Source: Leguminivora glycinivorella (taxonomy: Eukaryota > Arthropoda > Insecta > Lepidoptera > Tortricidae). Taken from it: 64,000 nt of DNA. The notes beneath the pieces are model-generated. The model was not told the DNA's origin, searched no databases, and was given only the letters and a program-made list of their open reading frames with translations. The DNA is taken from assembly GCF_023078275.1 (NCBI RefSeq), contig NC_062992.1, positions 10,863,706 through 10,927,705 on the forward strand, written 5' to 3'. Each line of letters opens with the position of its first letter. Position 1 is the first letter of the stretch. Shown here one piece after another: positions 50,010-59,689 of this stretch. The translations under genes and the position numbers were made by a program.

Positions 50010-50180
50010 TGGGGTGACAGACTACGAACTTCACCACCACCTTTTCTCCCGTGGTTGTCGTAGAAGTCGAATGTGGAAAATAGGTTCAATTTGAAATTTC
50101 TGCTAGTGTAAGTGGCACTGTAATTTGAGCATGTGTTCTGACCACCCCGTTTAGGTATACAGGTGTGAGTTTATGTACGA
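50010..50180 (+). repeat. dispersed repeat S4, diverged copy 5
   Basis: GTGGGGTGACAGACTACGAAC, CGTGGTTGTCGTAGAAG and a TACAGGTGTGAGTTTATGTACG tail; clearly decayed. Confidence 0.45.
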
Positions 50181-50214
50181 TACGTATGTAAAAAGATAGA
50201 TTTTTTTTTATTAG

Positions 50215-50330
50215 CCTAAATGGTGTCCCACTGCTGGGCAAAGGCCTCCCCTTCCTTTCTCCAGTCCTCACGGTTTGATGCCCGCTCTTGCCAGTCGCTG
50301 CAAAATACGTCGAGGTCGTACCGCCATCTA
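50215..50330 (-). pseudogene. retrotransposon RT C-terminal remnant
   Basis: The minus strand reads R-W-R-Y-D-L-D-V-F, D-W-Q-E-R-A and E-A-F-A-Q-Q-W-D-T-I then a stop, the end of a lepidopteran non-LTR polyprotein. About 38 codons remain. Confidence 0.6.
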
Positions 50331-50892
50331 AAAAAAAAACCGGCCAAGAGCGTGTCGGGCCAAGCTCAGTGTAGGGTTTCGTAGTTTTCTGTATTTTTCT
50401 CAAAAACTACTGAACCTACCAAGTTCAAAACAATTTTCCTAGAAAGTCCTTTTCACTTTCTAATTTTCACTTTCAAGTCTACTTTTGTGATTTTTTTTAT
50501 ATTTTTTAAACATATGGTTCAAAAGTTAGAGGGGGGGAGGGGACGCACTTTTTTTTCCTTTAGGAGCGATTATTTCCAAAAATACTAATATTATCAAAAA
50601 ACGATCTTTGTAAACCCTTATTCATTTTTAAATACCTATCCGACAATATATCACACGTTGGGGTTGTAGCACACTTTACATGTAGGGGGGGGGGGGTACC
50701 CTAATAAAACATTTTTTTCCATTTTTTATTTTTGCACTTTATAGGCGTGATTAATATACATATTGGTACCAAATTTCAGCTTTCTAATGCTAACGGTTAC
50801 TGAGATTATCCGCGGACGGACGGACGGACGGAAGGACAGACAGACATGGCGAAACTATAAGGGTTCCTAGTTGACTACGGAACCCTAAAAAG
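50331..50892 (+). repeat. dispersed repeat A, copy 8
   Basis: CCGGCCAAGAGCGTGTCGGG to GGTTCCTAGTTGACTACGG; full length with G runs and (GGAC)n. Confidence 0.8.
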
Positions 50893-51300
50893 AAGATACA
50901 TCACATAACATGTACGGACATGTACAGACATCAAAATATGTATGTATATTATATTATTTTTAAATTAAGAGAAAAAGTGCGATAGGTACGGCCTGATGGT
51001 TTATCGTTTATCGGGCGACCATGCTATCGGTGCTGGATTGTTCTAGAGATATCGCGGATTATCTGATTTCGATTGTAATATGACTAAAGCCGAATGAGAG
51101 TTACTTGGAAGTTCTAACATGAAGTTAATAAATGTAGAATCTTAGATATTGTGTGGCAGAATTCCATTTAAACTTTCTAGAATGTTGTATTGAAATCTAG
51201 AGTATGGAATTAATAGTGGGTTTGATGAGCGTTATAACGTATCTTAGTTACATATACACGGTGAAATAAAAAGGACCAGTTTTTGCTGTAACTTTAGTCA
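50893..51300. other. no supported gene
   Basis: AT-rich sequence between repeat A and the J2 fragment. Confidence 0.3.
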
Positions 51301-51302
51301 TA

Positions 51303-51640
51303 ATGGACAAATTTTATTATGGGACCTATGCTGAAATCACCAAAGAAAAAACGGAGAAATTACAAAACTATATTTTTTTCGACACGTGGCAAACCAAGAA
51401 CAAACGGGCCTCCCGCTCGTTTTTGCCCAGAACGTGCAAGTTGTGGAATGAGCTACCTTCTGAGGTGTTTCCCTTGCGCTATGACATGGAGTTCTTCATG
51501 AAGCAGGTATTTAGGGTTCTCAAAGGTCGGCAACGCATAAGTGGCTCCCCTGATGTTGCTTATGTCCATGGGCGGCGATGACTGCTTACTATCAGGCGGC
51601 TCGTCTGCTCGTTTGCTGCCTATTTCATAAAAAAAAAATC
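51303..51640 (+). pseudogene. CR1/jockey-like retrotransposon 3' end, copy J2
   Basis: A 92-codon frame, 51303-51581, is the extreme C terminus of a LINE ORF2 (SFLPRTCKLWNELP, F-P-L-R-Y-D-M, F-R-V-L-K-G-R-Q-R and a final H-G-R-R stop). A short 3' untranslated part and an A run (51630-51638) follow. Severe 5' truncation removed RT and endonuclease. Related fragments: 33035-33265, 56262-56335 and 62205-62640. The A run ends 23 bp before the exon at 51662. Confidence 0.65.
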
Positions 51641-51661
51641 TTACTAAAATTTTGTCCCCAG

Positions 51662-51798
51662 GTGCCGACGAGAGCATGACAGTGGCCCGCGGCGATGGCT
51701 CACCAGAGCGACTTGGAGGCGCGTTGCGCCGTCTCCACTACAAGGCCACGAGGCGAGCGCACTCTGTCGGCCGACACCATACCAATACGCCACCTAAG
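51662..51798 (+). CDS. candidate host exon (Arg/His/Ser-rich), 137 bp
   Basis: Upstream CTTACTAAAATTTTGTCCCCAG contains a branch-point-like TACTAA and an acceptor AG at 51660-51661. A donor-like AAG/GTCAGT follows at 51799. The frame that completes the split codon from 43960 is open for 45 codons (starts A-D-E-S-M-T-V-A-R-G-D-G-S-P-E-R; ends H-H-T-N-T-P-P-K). It contains S-P-E-R again, as in the upstream exon, plus R-R-A-H-S-V-G-R, a basophilic-kinase-like site. GC-rich and unmatched elsewhere here. The donor is weaker than consensus. Gene not recognised; likely a linker region of a larger protein. Confidence 0.5.
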
Positions 51799-52511
51799 GT
51801 CAGTAGCTTACTCAATTACTCGAGAGACGTCGCTGTGCCGAGCGGCGCGAATCCTACATCGCGCTATCGTTTGTTTATCGTGGATTCTATAAGAGCCGCG
51901 GTGTCCCGGCATTTCCTGTATTTTGACATTTTTGACGAAAAGGTTTGCCAGCTGTCAACTGTCAGCTTAGCTGCCCAAAGCCTTCTCGCGCACGCGCGCA
52001 GTATCGTTATAACAATGCGTTGCCATGGTTACAAAGCCAAACAATGCGTTTTCAGTTTTTTTCGATACTGCGCGCATGCGCGGAAAGCCGGCGGACGCTG
52101 GCTTTGGGGAATATACTTGTATGTAGGGTTTTAAAGATCTATGCACGACTCTGTAAATGACGAATAACAGTTCGAGAGTAGAAAAAAAATATAAATTAAC
52201 GAGGAGTCCCCAATTCCCACAAAAACATCTACCAGTGAAATGAATTCTAAATTAAATCTGATTAAGTTCCTCGTTCTAATAGAAACCCACTAAATGCCAG
52301 GGTAAAGTAAACCTTAATTTATCGGTTTATAGCTCACAGTCGTTAACTGTGTTACGATAACCCACTCAATTTCGATTACGTCCAACACTCGGGCAGAATT
52401 TATTGACCTAAATCTAACTAGTACTCATTCACAGGGTTGTTCTCAGCTCGCGCGATGAAAATTTTGTCGGGGAACCAGTTTTGGGATATCTCCAAACAGT
52501 AGTAGTATTAA
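51799..52511. other. intron-like stretch with a GC-rich hairpin
   Basis: CGCGCACGCGCGCAGTATCG near 51988 pairs with CGATACTGCGCGCATGCGCG near 52064, forming a foldback of about 95 bp that includes ACAATGCGTT twice. Near 51835-51875 GTGCCGAGCGGCGCG...CTACATCGCGCTA resembles the repeat at 3330-3360. No further exon seen. Confidence 0.4.
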
Positions 52512-52920
52512 ATTTAATAATAGTTATTTGTTATACTTACAAGGGGGCAAAGTTGTATTTTAACGCCGAATGTGGAAACTCGCCAAGTTCAGGATTCTAT
52601 TCTCGAACCACTGTCTTCGCTCGTCGTTCAACTATAGAATCCATTCACTTGCTCGTTTTTCAACACACGAAAAGTAAAATACATTTGTAACACAAAACTT
52701 TTCCTCTCACTATAGCGAGGAAATTACAACGTAAAAAAACGCGTTTATCACTGCTTCCAGTAGTTCCACAGGTGGTAAATCATCTTTATCACTAAATACA
52801 TCCACTTTTATCAATTTTAAAGCAGAAAATTTGACTATATTCAAGGTCAAATTACTTTATCCACTAGTGTATAAAAGACGTTTTTACCCGCTGGTATTAA
52901 AGGACAACAAATATTTTTTA
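52512..52920. repeat. dispersed repeat C, copy 2
   Basis: Collinear with 716-1170 (ACAAGGGGGCAAAGTTGTATT, TTTTCCTCTCACTATAGCGAGG, CACTTTTATCAATTTTA). Confidence 0.65.
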
Positions 52921-52929
52921 TAAACTGAA

Positions 52930-53012
52930 ATAGATACCATACACTAAAGAAAAAGCTATCAAGCCCACTGGTGGCGAAGCCGTTAATCGAACCCGGGTCT
53001 CCAGCTATCGCG
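52930..53012 (-). repeat. SINE S2-related fragment
   Basis: ATAGATACCATACACTAAAG, AAGCCCACTGGTGGCGAAGC and a reversed B-box-like AATCGAACCCGGG, as in the left arm and head at 59925-60050. Confidence 0.5.
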
Positions 53013-53033
53013 GCTAAATATTAAAAATATTTA

Positions 53034-53310
53034 ATAAAATATTTTTTCTCAAACATGCAATGACAATATTATTGTCTTTACGTTCCTTAAAATGGGCTGG
53101 GAAGTATCGCTTTTTGGGCGCAACAACTTGAGAGGACTGTAAAGGGATTTCATATTATTTTTTATTCCTAGGCCTGCAAAGTAACTTTTTTTTATAAAAT
53201 ATTGTCCTTTAGAGCATTTTTTATTTATTTTATTGTATGTTTGAGAAAAGCACTATACATGCCTCGGCGTGAAAACGCTCACTCATTTTCCCGGCCTCTG
53301 ATGTAATGTA
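53034..53310. repeat. dispersed repeat E, copy 2
   Basis: ATTTTTTCTCAAACATGCAATG, GGGAAGTATCGCTTTTTGGGCGCAACAACTTG, and TATGTTTGAGAAAAGCACTATACATGCC. It supplies the unoccupied version of the site at 53418. Confidence 0.6.
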
Positions 53311-53334
53311 CTATTATTTGTTACATACTTCAAA

Positions 53335-53820
53335 ATATTTTTTCTCAAACATACAATGAAATATGGTATGGTGCTTAGGTACGTACGTTCCTTATAATGT
53401 ACTCGGAAGTATCACTTTTACGGCTCAGCCACGACATTGGTCTAAGCGCGACAGCGGCGAGCGGCGGCCATACATTGAAGCGAGACACAGCGATGGGACT
53501 TTTCATTCGCACGTATGGCCGCCGCTCGCCGCTGCCGCGCTTAGACCAATGTCGTGGCTGGGCCTTTAGGGTGCAACAACTCGAGAGGCCTGAAAAGGAA
53601 TTTCATAAGTACTACTTTTCAGGCCTAGGCCTTGCAGCTGGCTTGTCGGACAAAAAGCAGGTTTTGTTTTTAAAGGTTGGTTGTCACGGTGTCAGACTAA
53701 AATGTCGGGAGCAAAGGTTGCAGGCGTCCATGCAGGTTACGGAGACCGCTTTCCATCAGGCGGACCGTATGCTTGTTTGCCACCGACGTAGTATATAAAA
53801 AAAACCGTATTTCCCCGGCC
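53335..53820. repeat. dispersed repeat E, copy 3, split by a Harbinger-like MITE
   Basis: ATTTTTTCTCAAACATACAATG to GGAAGTATCACTTTTA, then MITE P, then GGGTGCAACAACTCGAGAGG and TTTCCCCGGCCTCTGATATAATGTAC. A retrotransposon-tail-like GTTTGCCACCGACGTAGTATA lies near 53777. Confidence 0.6.
53421..53565. mobile_element. PIF/Harbinger-like MITE P, copy 2 (145 bp)
   Basis: CGGCTCAGCCACGACATTGG to ATGTCGTGGCTGGGCCT, flanked by TTA (53418-53420, 53566-53568). The unoccupied paralogue at about 53118-53135 has no such insert. Internal sequence is inverted relative to copy 1. Confidence 0.85.
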
Positions 53821-53847
53821 TCTGATATAATGTACCTACTACATTGT

Positions 53848-54373
53848 ACAAAAACCGGCCAAGAGCGTGTCGAGCCACGCTCAGTGTAGGGTTCCGTAGT
53901 TTTCCGTATTTTTCTCAAAAACTACTAAACCTATCAAGTTCAAAACAATTTTCCTAGAAAGTCTTTATAAAGTTCTACTTTTGTGATTTTTTTCATACAC
54001 ACCTTTTTTTCCTTTAGGAGCGATTACTTCCGAAAATATTAATACTTATTATCAAAAAACGATTTTAGTAAACCCTTATTCATTTTTAAATACCTATCCA
54101 ACAATATATCACACGTTGGGGTTGGAATGAAAAAAAAAAAATCAGTCCCCACTTTACATGTAGGGGGGGGGGGGGGGGTAACCCAACAAAACATTTTTTT
54201 TCACTTTTTATTTTACCACTTTGTCGGCGTGATTGATATACATATTGGTACCAAATTTCAGCTTTCTAGTGCTAACGGTCACTGAGATTATCCGCGGACG
54301 GACGGACGGACGGACAGACAGACAGACATGGCGAAACTATAAGGGTTCCTAGTTGACTACGGAACCCTAAAAA
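53848..54373 (+). repeat. dispersed repeat A, copy 9
   Basis: CCGGCCAAGAGCGTGTCGAGCC to GACTACGGAACCC, with internal deletion near 53995 and a run of about 17 G near 54161. Confidence 0.75.
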
Positions 54374-54419
54374 ATCATATAAAACAGGAAAAAATCATCA
54401 GTCAACAGCGAGTTCGCCA

Positions 54420-54672
54420 TGTAAATAAATAAATATTGGGGACACCTTACACAGATCAACTTAGCCCCAAACTAAGCAAAGCTTGTACTATGGGTGCTAA
54501 GCGACGATATACATACTTAAATAGATAAATACATACTTATATACATAGAAAACATCCATGACTCAGGAACAAATATCTGTGCTCATCACACAAATAAATG
54601 CCCTTACCGGGATTCGAACCCAGGACCGCGGCTCAGCAGGCAGGGTCACTACCGACTGAGCCAGACCGGTTG
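54420..54672 (-). repeat. SINE S3, near full-length copy 3
   Basis: (AAAT)n, TTGGGGACACCTTACACAG, CTAAGCGACGATATACATAC, AACATCCATGACTCAGGAAC, reversed B box GGGATTCGAACCC and GGTCACTACCGACTGAGCC ending at AGACCGG. Serves as the reference for the interrupted copy at 55995. Confidence 0.7.
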
Positions 54673-54806
54673 TCATTATACGCAATTTAATCCGTTTCCA
54701 TAGTTTTATTTCTAATTGTACCTTGTTGTCTTAATGTATGTAAGTATTTCAGTGCAATTTATGTTTTCAAATTGTAAAACTACAGCATGTTTCAGTTTCC
54801 TTTTTT

Positions 54807-55078
54807 TAACCCCCGACGCAAAAACGAAGGGGTGTTATAAGTTTGACGTGTCTGTCTGTGTGTGTGTGTCTGTCTGTCTGTTTGTCTGTCTGCCTGTCTG
54901 TGTGTGTGTCTTTCTGTGGCATCGTAGCTTCCGAACGGATGAACCGATTTCGATTTAGTTTTTTTTTTGTTTGAAAGCTGAGTTAGTCGGGAGTGTTCTT
55001 AGCCACGTTTCATGAAAATCGGTCCAATATGTCGTCGCGGTCGGGTGTTTCTTCAAAATTTTAAGTTTTTGGTTAGGT
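54807..55078 (+). repeat. dispersed repeat N, copy 10
   Basis: AACCCCCGACGCAAAAACGA to GGTTAGGTAAGG, with an extended TGTG/TCTG microsatellite. Confidence 0.75.
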
Positions 55079-55164
55079 AAGGTTAGTAAGTAATACGTAA
55101 CAATATATAATTCTAACCACTGTTGGCAGACCTTAATAAATAAATAAAAAAATAAAAATAAGGA

Positions 55165-55400
55165 ACTCGGCAGTGCGTTCCAAAATAGGTATCGAAGATG
55201 CGGGCACATGCGGGTGTGAAGGCAGCCAAGCTCAAGTGGGATTGTGTGGGACTGTGGGACAAGTCTGTCGGATACATCCGCAGAGATGGGCCAAAATAGC
55301 GACCGAATGGGCTCCACAAATTACCCGAGGCTGAGGTAAGCCAAAAATGATGGCGGAAAGTCTGGACTTACTTTGTAGCAAAGAGGATCGAGTATTATAG
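55165..55400 (+). pseudogene. retrotransposon RT C-terminal remnant with stops
   Basis: The plus strand retains K-L-K-W-D-C-V-G and W-R-K codon blocks similar to the K-W-x-W-A-G-H-V and R-W-x-x-D-L motifs that end lepidopteran non-LTR polyproteins, with in-frame stops. Confidence 0.4.
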
Positions 55401-55625
55401 AGAGGTACTGTCGAAGTAAAATGTGTAATCACAGTGCATAGACTGCCATCTCTTGAGACAGGCTTAAAACTTTTGAACCTCAGTTTTGATAATTTGGCCC
55501 ATATTCTTAGCTTGATATGTGTTAAAATGTCAAATATGAATATTAGCGCCATCTAGCCGAGCGAGTACCCCAAAGGTGTAACGCCATCTAGGTCACCGTA
55601 CCTTTTTCTGTATGGTACTGAGGTA
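55375..55625. repeat. repeat T (GCGCCATCTAGCCGAGCG type)
   Basis: GAGTATTATAGAGAGGTACTG, GTAATCACAGTGCATAGACTGCC, AATTTGGCCCATATTCTTAGC, AGCGCCATCTAGCCGAGCG and AACGCCATCTAGGTCACCG. The first part is the inverse of 25060-25195. Confidence 0.55.
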
Positions 55626-55755
55626 CGTTTTTTTTCTTAGACTTTATCTGTTGGTTTTTAGCGACTGTATTGGCAGGAGCATGTACAATTGTACAAAGCC
55701 ATGCCTTTAACTTTCTTATTCATATCCATATGAATATGAATATTAATACAAGCCC

Positions 55756-55988
55756 CGTGTGGTGACGGGTTAAGAATTTCACCACCCCCTTTCTTCCCGT
55801 GGGTGTCGTAGAAGTCGACTATGGGACACGGGTTAAATTGAGAGGCTGGCAACTTGTCACTGCAATGTCACAATTTGGATTTCTTTCAACCCCTTTTTGC
55901 CAAGAGTGGCACTGAAGCTTAGTAGTTCATGTGCTCCGCCTACCCCTTTATGGGATACAGGCGTGATTATATGTACGTATGTATGTGT
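55756..55988 (+). repeat. dispersed repeat S4, copy 6
   Basis: GTGTGGTGACGGGTTAAGAA to GATTATATGTACGTATGTATG; small internal deletion. Confidence 0.65.
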
Positions 55989-56061
55989 GTATATATAAAT
56001 AAATAAATATTGGGGACTCCTTACACAGATCAACTTAGCCCCAAACTAAGCAAAGTTTGTA

Positions 56062-56150
56062 CAGTTGACTACAAAGAGATGTATCCATTTTTTCACCTTA
56101 TTACAATGCAGTAAGGTGAAAAAGTGGATACATCTCTTTGTAGTCAACTG
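56062..56150. mobile_element. 89-bp near-perfect hairpin MITE, TA target
   Basis: CAGTTGACTACAAAGAGATG and CATCTCTTTGTAGTCAACTG with TA on both sides (56060-56061, 56151-56152). The uninterrupted host, seen at 54490 (GCTTGTACTATGGGTGC), confirms the TA duplication. Confidence 0.9.
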
Positions 56151-56261
56151 TACTACGGGTGCTAAGCGACGAGATACATACTTAAATAGATAAATACATA
56201 CCGAGGGTTTACTGGTGAAACTCGATAAATCGAGATAATAAATAAACACCTCTGGTGTTTC

Positions 56262-56335
56262 GGATGTCCATGGGCGGCGGTGATCGCTTACCATCAGGCG
56301 ACCTGTCTGCTCGTTTACCTCCTATCCCATAAAAA
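56262..56335 (+). pseudogene. CR1/jockey-like retrotransposon 3' tail, copy J3
   Basis: ATGTCCATGGGCGGCGGTGA and CTGCTCGTTTACCTCCTATCCCATAAAAAAAAA; only the last bases and A tail remain. Confidence 0.55.
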
Positions 56336-56430
56336 AAAAGAACCTTGTGGAAATTGCACATAGTTCGAATTTCAAAAACCAGTTTGCTCAACTTATCGGA
56401 TTTCAGCAGTAAACCCTTACTTATACAGAG

Positions 56431-56772
56431 TGGGGCCTGTAACAAAGGCGAAGAATTGAACTATAGGCTATTCTCCTTATACTGATCAACAATTGTTCAG
56501 TGACTTTTAAAAATAATGAAGTCTTTAAATTTTTGATTTTTCATACAAAATAAATATTAGCTTCAATGTACGCCATTATTGTTGTCATTGACGTTGTCTG
56601 TCACACTTTAGACTTAACAGAATTCACAATACATTACCTCTTAGAAAAAACTTTCAAGGGTGATGAAAATCAAAATACAAGTTATTTTTAAAAGTCGCCG
56701 GACAAATGTTGATCAGTATAAGGAGAATAGCCTAGAGTTCAATTATTCGCCTTTGTTACAGGCCCCACTCTG
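56431..56772. mobile_element. ~340-bp MITE (CAGAGTGGGGCCTGTAACAA ends), TA target
   Basis: CAGAGTGGGGCCTGTAACAA and TTGTTACAGGCCCCACTCTG are perfect ends; inner arms share CTATTCTCCTTATACTGATCAAC. TA lies on each side. Tc1/mariner-type by target; non-coding. Confidence 0.8.
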
Positions 56773-57008
56773 TATACATAGAAAACATCCATGACTCAGG
56801 AACAAATAAATATGTATGTACAAGCGCAATTAATTTAGTCGAGTTAAACTGTAAACCTGCGTTATCGCTTCAGTCAATCCTTATCACTAATTTGAGTAAG
56901 TTATACGAGTATTCACATATGATTGATTGAAGTTGACGCATACTCGCAGAAAGTTCGGGCCGATCGCTCACACCCGTCAATACTGCTAATGAGTTGAGTG
57001 CTGAGTGC

Positions 57009-57473
57009 GTAGCCGAATGGCACAAATACTCACGAAACGCTCGTAGATATCTATCTCTATCGCTCTTGCGTATTGGGGCCATTTTTTTCAAAGTTTGTCC
57101 ACCCCACTTTTTTTGTAACATGGGTATTTTTTACGCGATTCATACTCAGAATGGCGAGGTCTTTCGATCCTGATAGGAGAAAAAAGGGTTCCAAGATTTC
57201 CATACATTTTTTTCGAACCTTCCATTCCGTTACCGCCATACAAAATGTATGAAAAAATGGTAACGGAATGGAAAAAAAAACCTTGGGATTGGGACACTTT
57301 TTTCTCTTATTAGAATTGTAAGAGCTCGCGATTCTGAGTGAAAACCACACAAAGAATTCCAAATCCAAAAAAAAGTGGGGTGGACAACTTTGAAAAAAAA
57401 AATGGCTATTGGTGCGACAGAGCCAGACTACCTTTACGTTTCGTTTCGCGTCGCAGAAATGGCATTCGGCTAC
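57009..57473. mobile_element. family B MITE copy 5, split by family 3
   Basis: GTAGCCGAATGGCACAAATAC to GCGTATTG, then the family 3 element, then GTGCGACAGAGCC to ATGGCATTCGGCTACG. Confidence 0.7.
57076..57407. mobile_element. family 3 palindromic MITE, copy 3
   Basis: GGGCCATTTTTTTCAAAG to AAAAAAAATGGC, flanked by ATTG (57072-57075 and 57408-57411). Undisturbed family B copies read GTATTGGCGCGACAG here, confirming a 4-bp duplication. Confidence 0.8.
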
Positions 57474-57487
57474 GGCACCTGTGGTTA

Positions 57488-58096
57488 AGGCTGGTTCACA
57501 CGTATTAAGTTGTCAAGTAATTAACTAAATATTAACTTAATTTTAAGCGACTTAACGCGTGTAAACAATCAATTTAGTAATAAGTTACAAGTTAATATTT
57601 AGCGTGCACTTAAGCAAGTAGATTAGAATTTTGTCTATTTTTCGGTTAAGTCGGTGGGCGTGAACTACCACTTGATACGTTTGGACAGGCACGATTTAGT
57701 TAAATATTAGTTAATTGTATAAGTTTGGCGGAGCGGTTGCGATCGTATGTTCGTGAGTTAACTATATTTTTTGAAAAATGTTGTGGTCGGAAGACACTAG
57801 ACAGTGAAATTTAATTATTGAAGAATATATTAAACAAAATTGCACTAGCGCCATATTCCTTCCTTCTGCTTATCCAGTTTCTCACCCACAGTCTCGTGGG
57901 TGCTCTCGTTTCCCTGTCTATTTCATCCTTCAGTTCGTCTAAATCCTCGCTGAATACGAATTTAATTACTGAATTTCGGGATGACTAAAGAGCTTAGCTG
58001 TTTACGACGTGTAAACGCTTACTTAAAATTAAGTCGCTTAAAATTAAGTTAAAATTTAGTTACTTACTTGACAACTTAATACGTGTGAACCGGCCT
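57488..58096. mobile_element. 609-bp PIF/Harbinger-like element
   Basis: AGGCTGGTTCACACGTATTAAG and CTTAATACGTGTGAACCGGCCT are the termini; TTA on both sides (57485-57487, 58097-58099). Subterminal AACTTAATTTTAAGCGACTTAA motifs recur at both ends. No transposase frame. Confidence 0.8.
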
Positions 58097-58436
58097 TTAG
58101 ATTTAGTCGCAGATCACCCATGTTAGATGGAGCAATGGAGCAATAGATGGAAAAGGGTCGGCCGGTTCTCCCTGTACGAGTATATTGTGGATTGTGGAAA
58201 ATAATCGTGGAAATGTGCGAAAAACAGTGTTTATATTCAATTTAAGATGCTCTCAATTATTACAGTTGAAAAGTTCGCTTTGGGCCGATCGCTCACACCC
58301 GTCAATACTGTTAATGAGTTGAGTGCTGGTTAGATTTAGCCGCAGATCAATAAGAGGAAAATGTCGGACGCTGTTCAGTCCCCCTTTTTCCTCTCTTTAT
58401 AATAGTTTTTATTGACAATTTAGAAAATAATTGTAA

Positions 58437-58677
58437 ATAACCACAAAATTAAAATTTTGAAAAACCCCCGACCGCGACATAGTAGACCGATTTTCATGAA
58501 TCATGGCTAAGAACACTCCCGACTAACTCAGCTTTCAAACAAAAAACTAAATCGAAATCGGTTCATCCGTTCGGCAGCTACGATGCCACAGACAGACAGA
58601 CAGACAGATAAACATACAGACAGACAGACACGTGAAACTTATAACACCCCGTCGTTTTTGCGTCGGGGGTTAAAAAC
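58437..58677 (-). repeat. dispersed repeat N, copy 11
   Basis: Inverse copy: CCACAAAATTAAAATTTTG to GTCGTTTTTGCGTCGGGGGTT with (CAGA)n. Confidence 0.75.
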
Positions 58678-58828
58678 GTCGAGCGAAAAACGGTGTTCAT
58701 ACTAAACTTCGTGTACAAATCAACTCTCAGTACATTTATGGCTACCTTAATTTTTGACATATTATGTTATGTAGTTGCGTAATCAGCACATTACCTAACT
58801 AGTGCGGTAATATAGCGCCATATATGTA

Positions 58829-58958
58829 CAGTCAACCATTTGGAACCCGTGGCCACTCAACCATGTCAAAATGACAAGCAGTAAGAGATTTCTTACAATC
58901 TGATTTATAACGTCACTGTGACATAGTTCAGTGGCCTAGGGTTCCAATTGGTTGACTG
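58829..58958. mobile_element. 130-bp MITE (CAGTCAACCA ends), TA target
   Basis: CAGTCAACCATTTGGAACCC and GGGTTCCAATTGGTTGACTG, TA on both sides (58827-58828, 58959-58960). Inner arms share GGCCACTCAACCATGTC in altered form. The terminal CAGTYAACYA resembles the 89-bp MITE ends at 56062 only in its first bases. Confidence 0.8.
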
Positions 58959-58969
58959 TACCAACGAGA

Positions 58970-59397
58970 TGTTCATAAAATGCAGTGTTTACCGGAGAAT
59001 GATCTATATTTTCGGTCAATTTCGCTCGTTGAAGCCGCAAGAGTGTTGTACGTAATTGAAACTGAGTGTGTTACCGTTTGATAAATAATGAACATTAATA
59101 CCGTCTGACGTAATGGTGAAATATTAGGAAATGGAAAGTACATCTTTACCTTGTATTTGTTATATTTTACTCACCGTGGTGTAATTAATTAATACGACCA
59201 GTTATTCGGTAAGCAACGCGTTTATTTCGAGGAAACAGGAAAAGACAGTAGACATACAACAAAACATCATGGCGGTGGGAGTGCATGTTGCCAGCTATGA
59301 ATATATACAACAGTATTTGTGTGAGATTGACTGAAATTTCTGCGAATTTTTGTGAACTGATGACGATGATAATTATTAAAAATATATTACATAAATA
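58970..59397. other. no supported gene
   Basis: AT-rich unassigned sequence with a short reverse frame only. Confidence 0.3.
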
Positions 59398-59628
59398 ACC
59401 TAACCACAAAATTAAAATTTTGAAAAAACCCCCGACCGCGACATTGTAGACCGATTTTCATGAAACATGGCTAAGTAAGTAAGAACACTCCCGACTTACT
59501 CAGCTTTCAGACAAAAAAAACTAAACCCAAATCGGTTCATCCGTTCGGGAGCTACGATGCCACAGAGAGACAGACAGACACGTCAAACTTATAACACCCC
59601 GTCGTATTTGCGTCGGGGGTTAAAAACA
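59398..59628 (-). repeat. dispersed repeat N, copy 12
   Basis: Inverse copy with a small TAAG duplication (GGCTAAGTAAGTAAGAAC) in the middle. Confidence 0.75.
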
Positions 59629-59689
59629 GTGCTTGGAATCCCTCCGCGCCGAAGAAGTGAAACGGAACAGATTATTGTACAATATTCGA

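Larger units (their letters stand above)
55995..56820 (-). repeat. SINE S3 copy 4, split by three insertions
   Basis: S3 sequence from the (AAAT)n end to AAGCAAAGTTTGTA (56061), broken by an 89-bp MITE, resumes CTACGGGTGCTAAGCGACG to AAATACATA (56202), broken by about 220 bp containing a J-type retrotransposon tail, then a ~340-bp MITE, and resumes ACATAGAAAACATCCATGACTCAGG (about 56774). Order follows 54420-54672. Confidence 0.65.

Noticed and set aside
51652..52134. single 160-codon gene
   Set aside because: Only the part 51662-51798 looks coding; the rest runs into repeat-like and GC-hairpin sequence past a donor site.
53397..53798. 133-codon forward frame
   Set aside because: Crosses the Harbinger-like MITE P and repeat E; not a gene.
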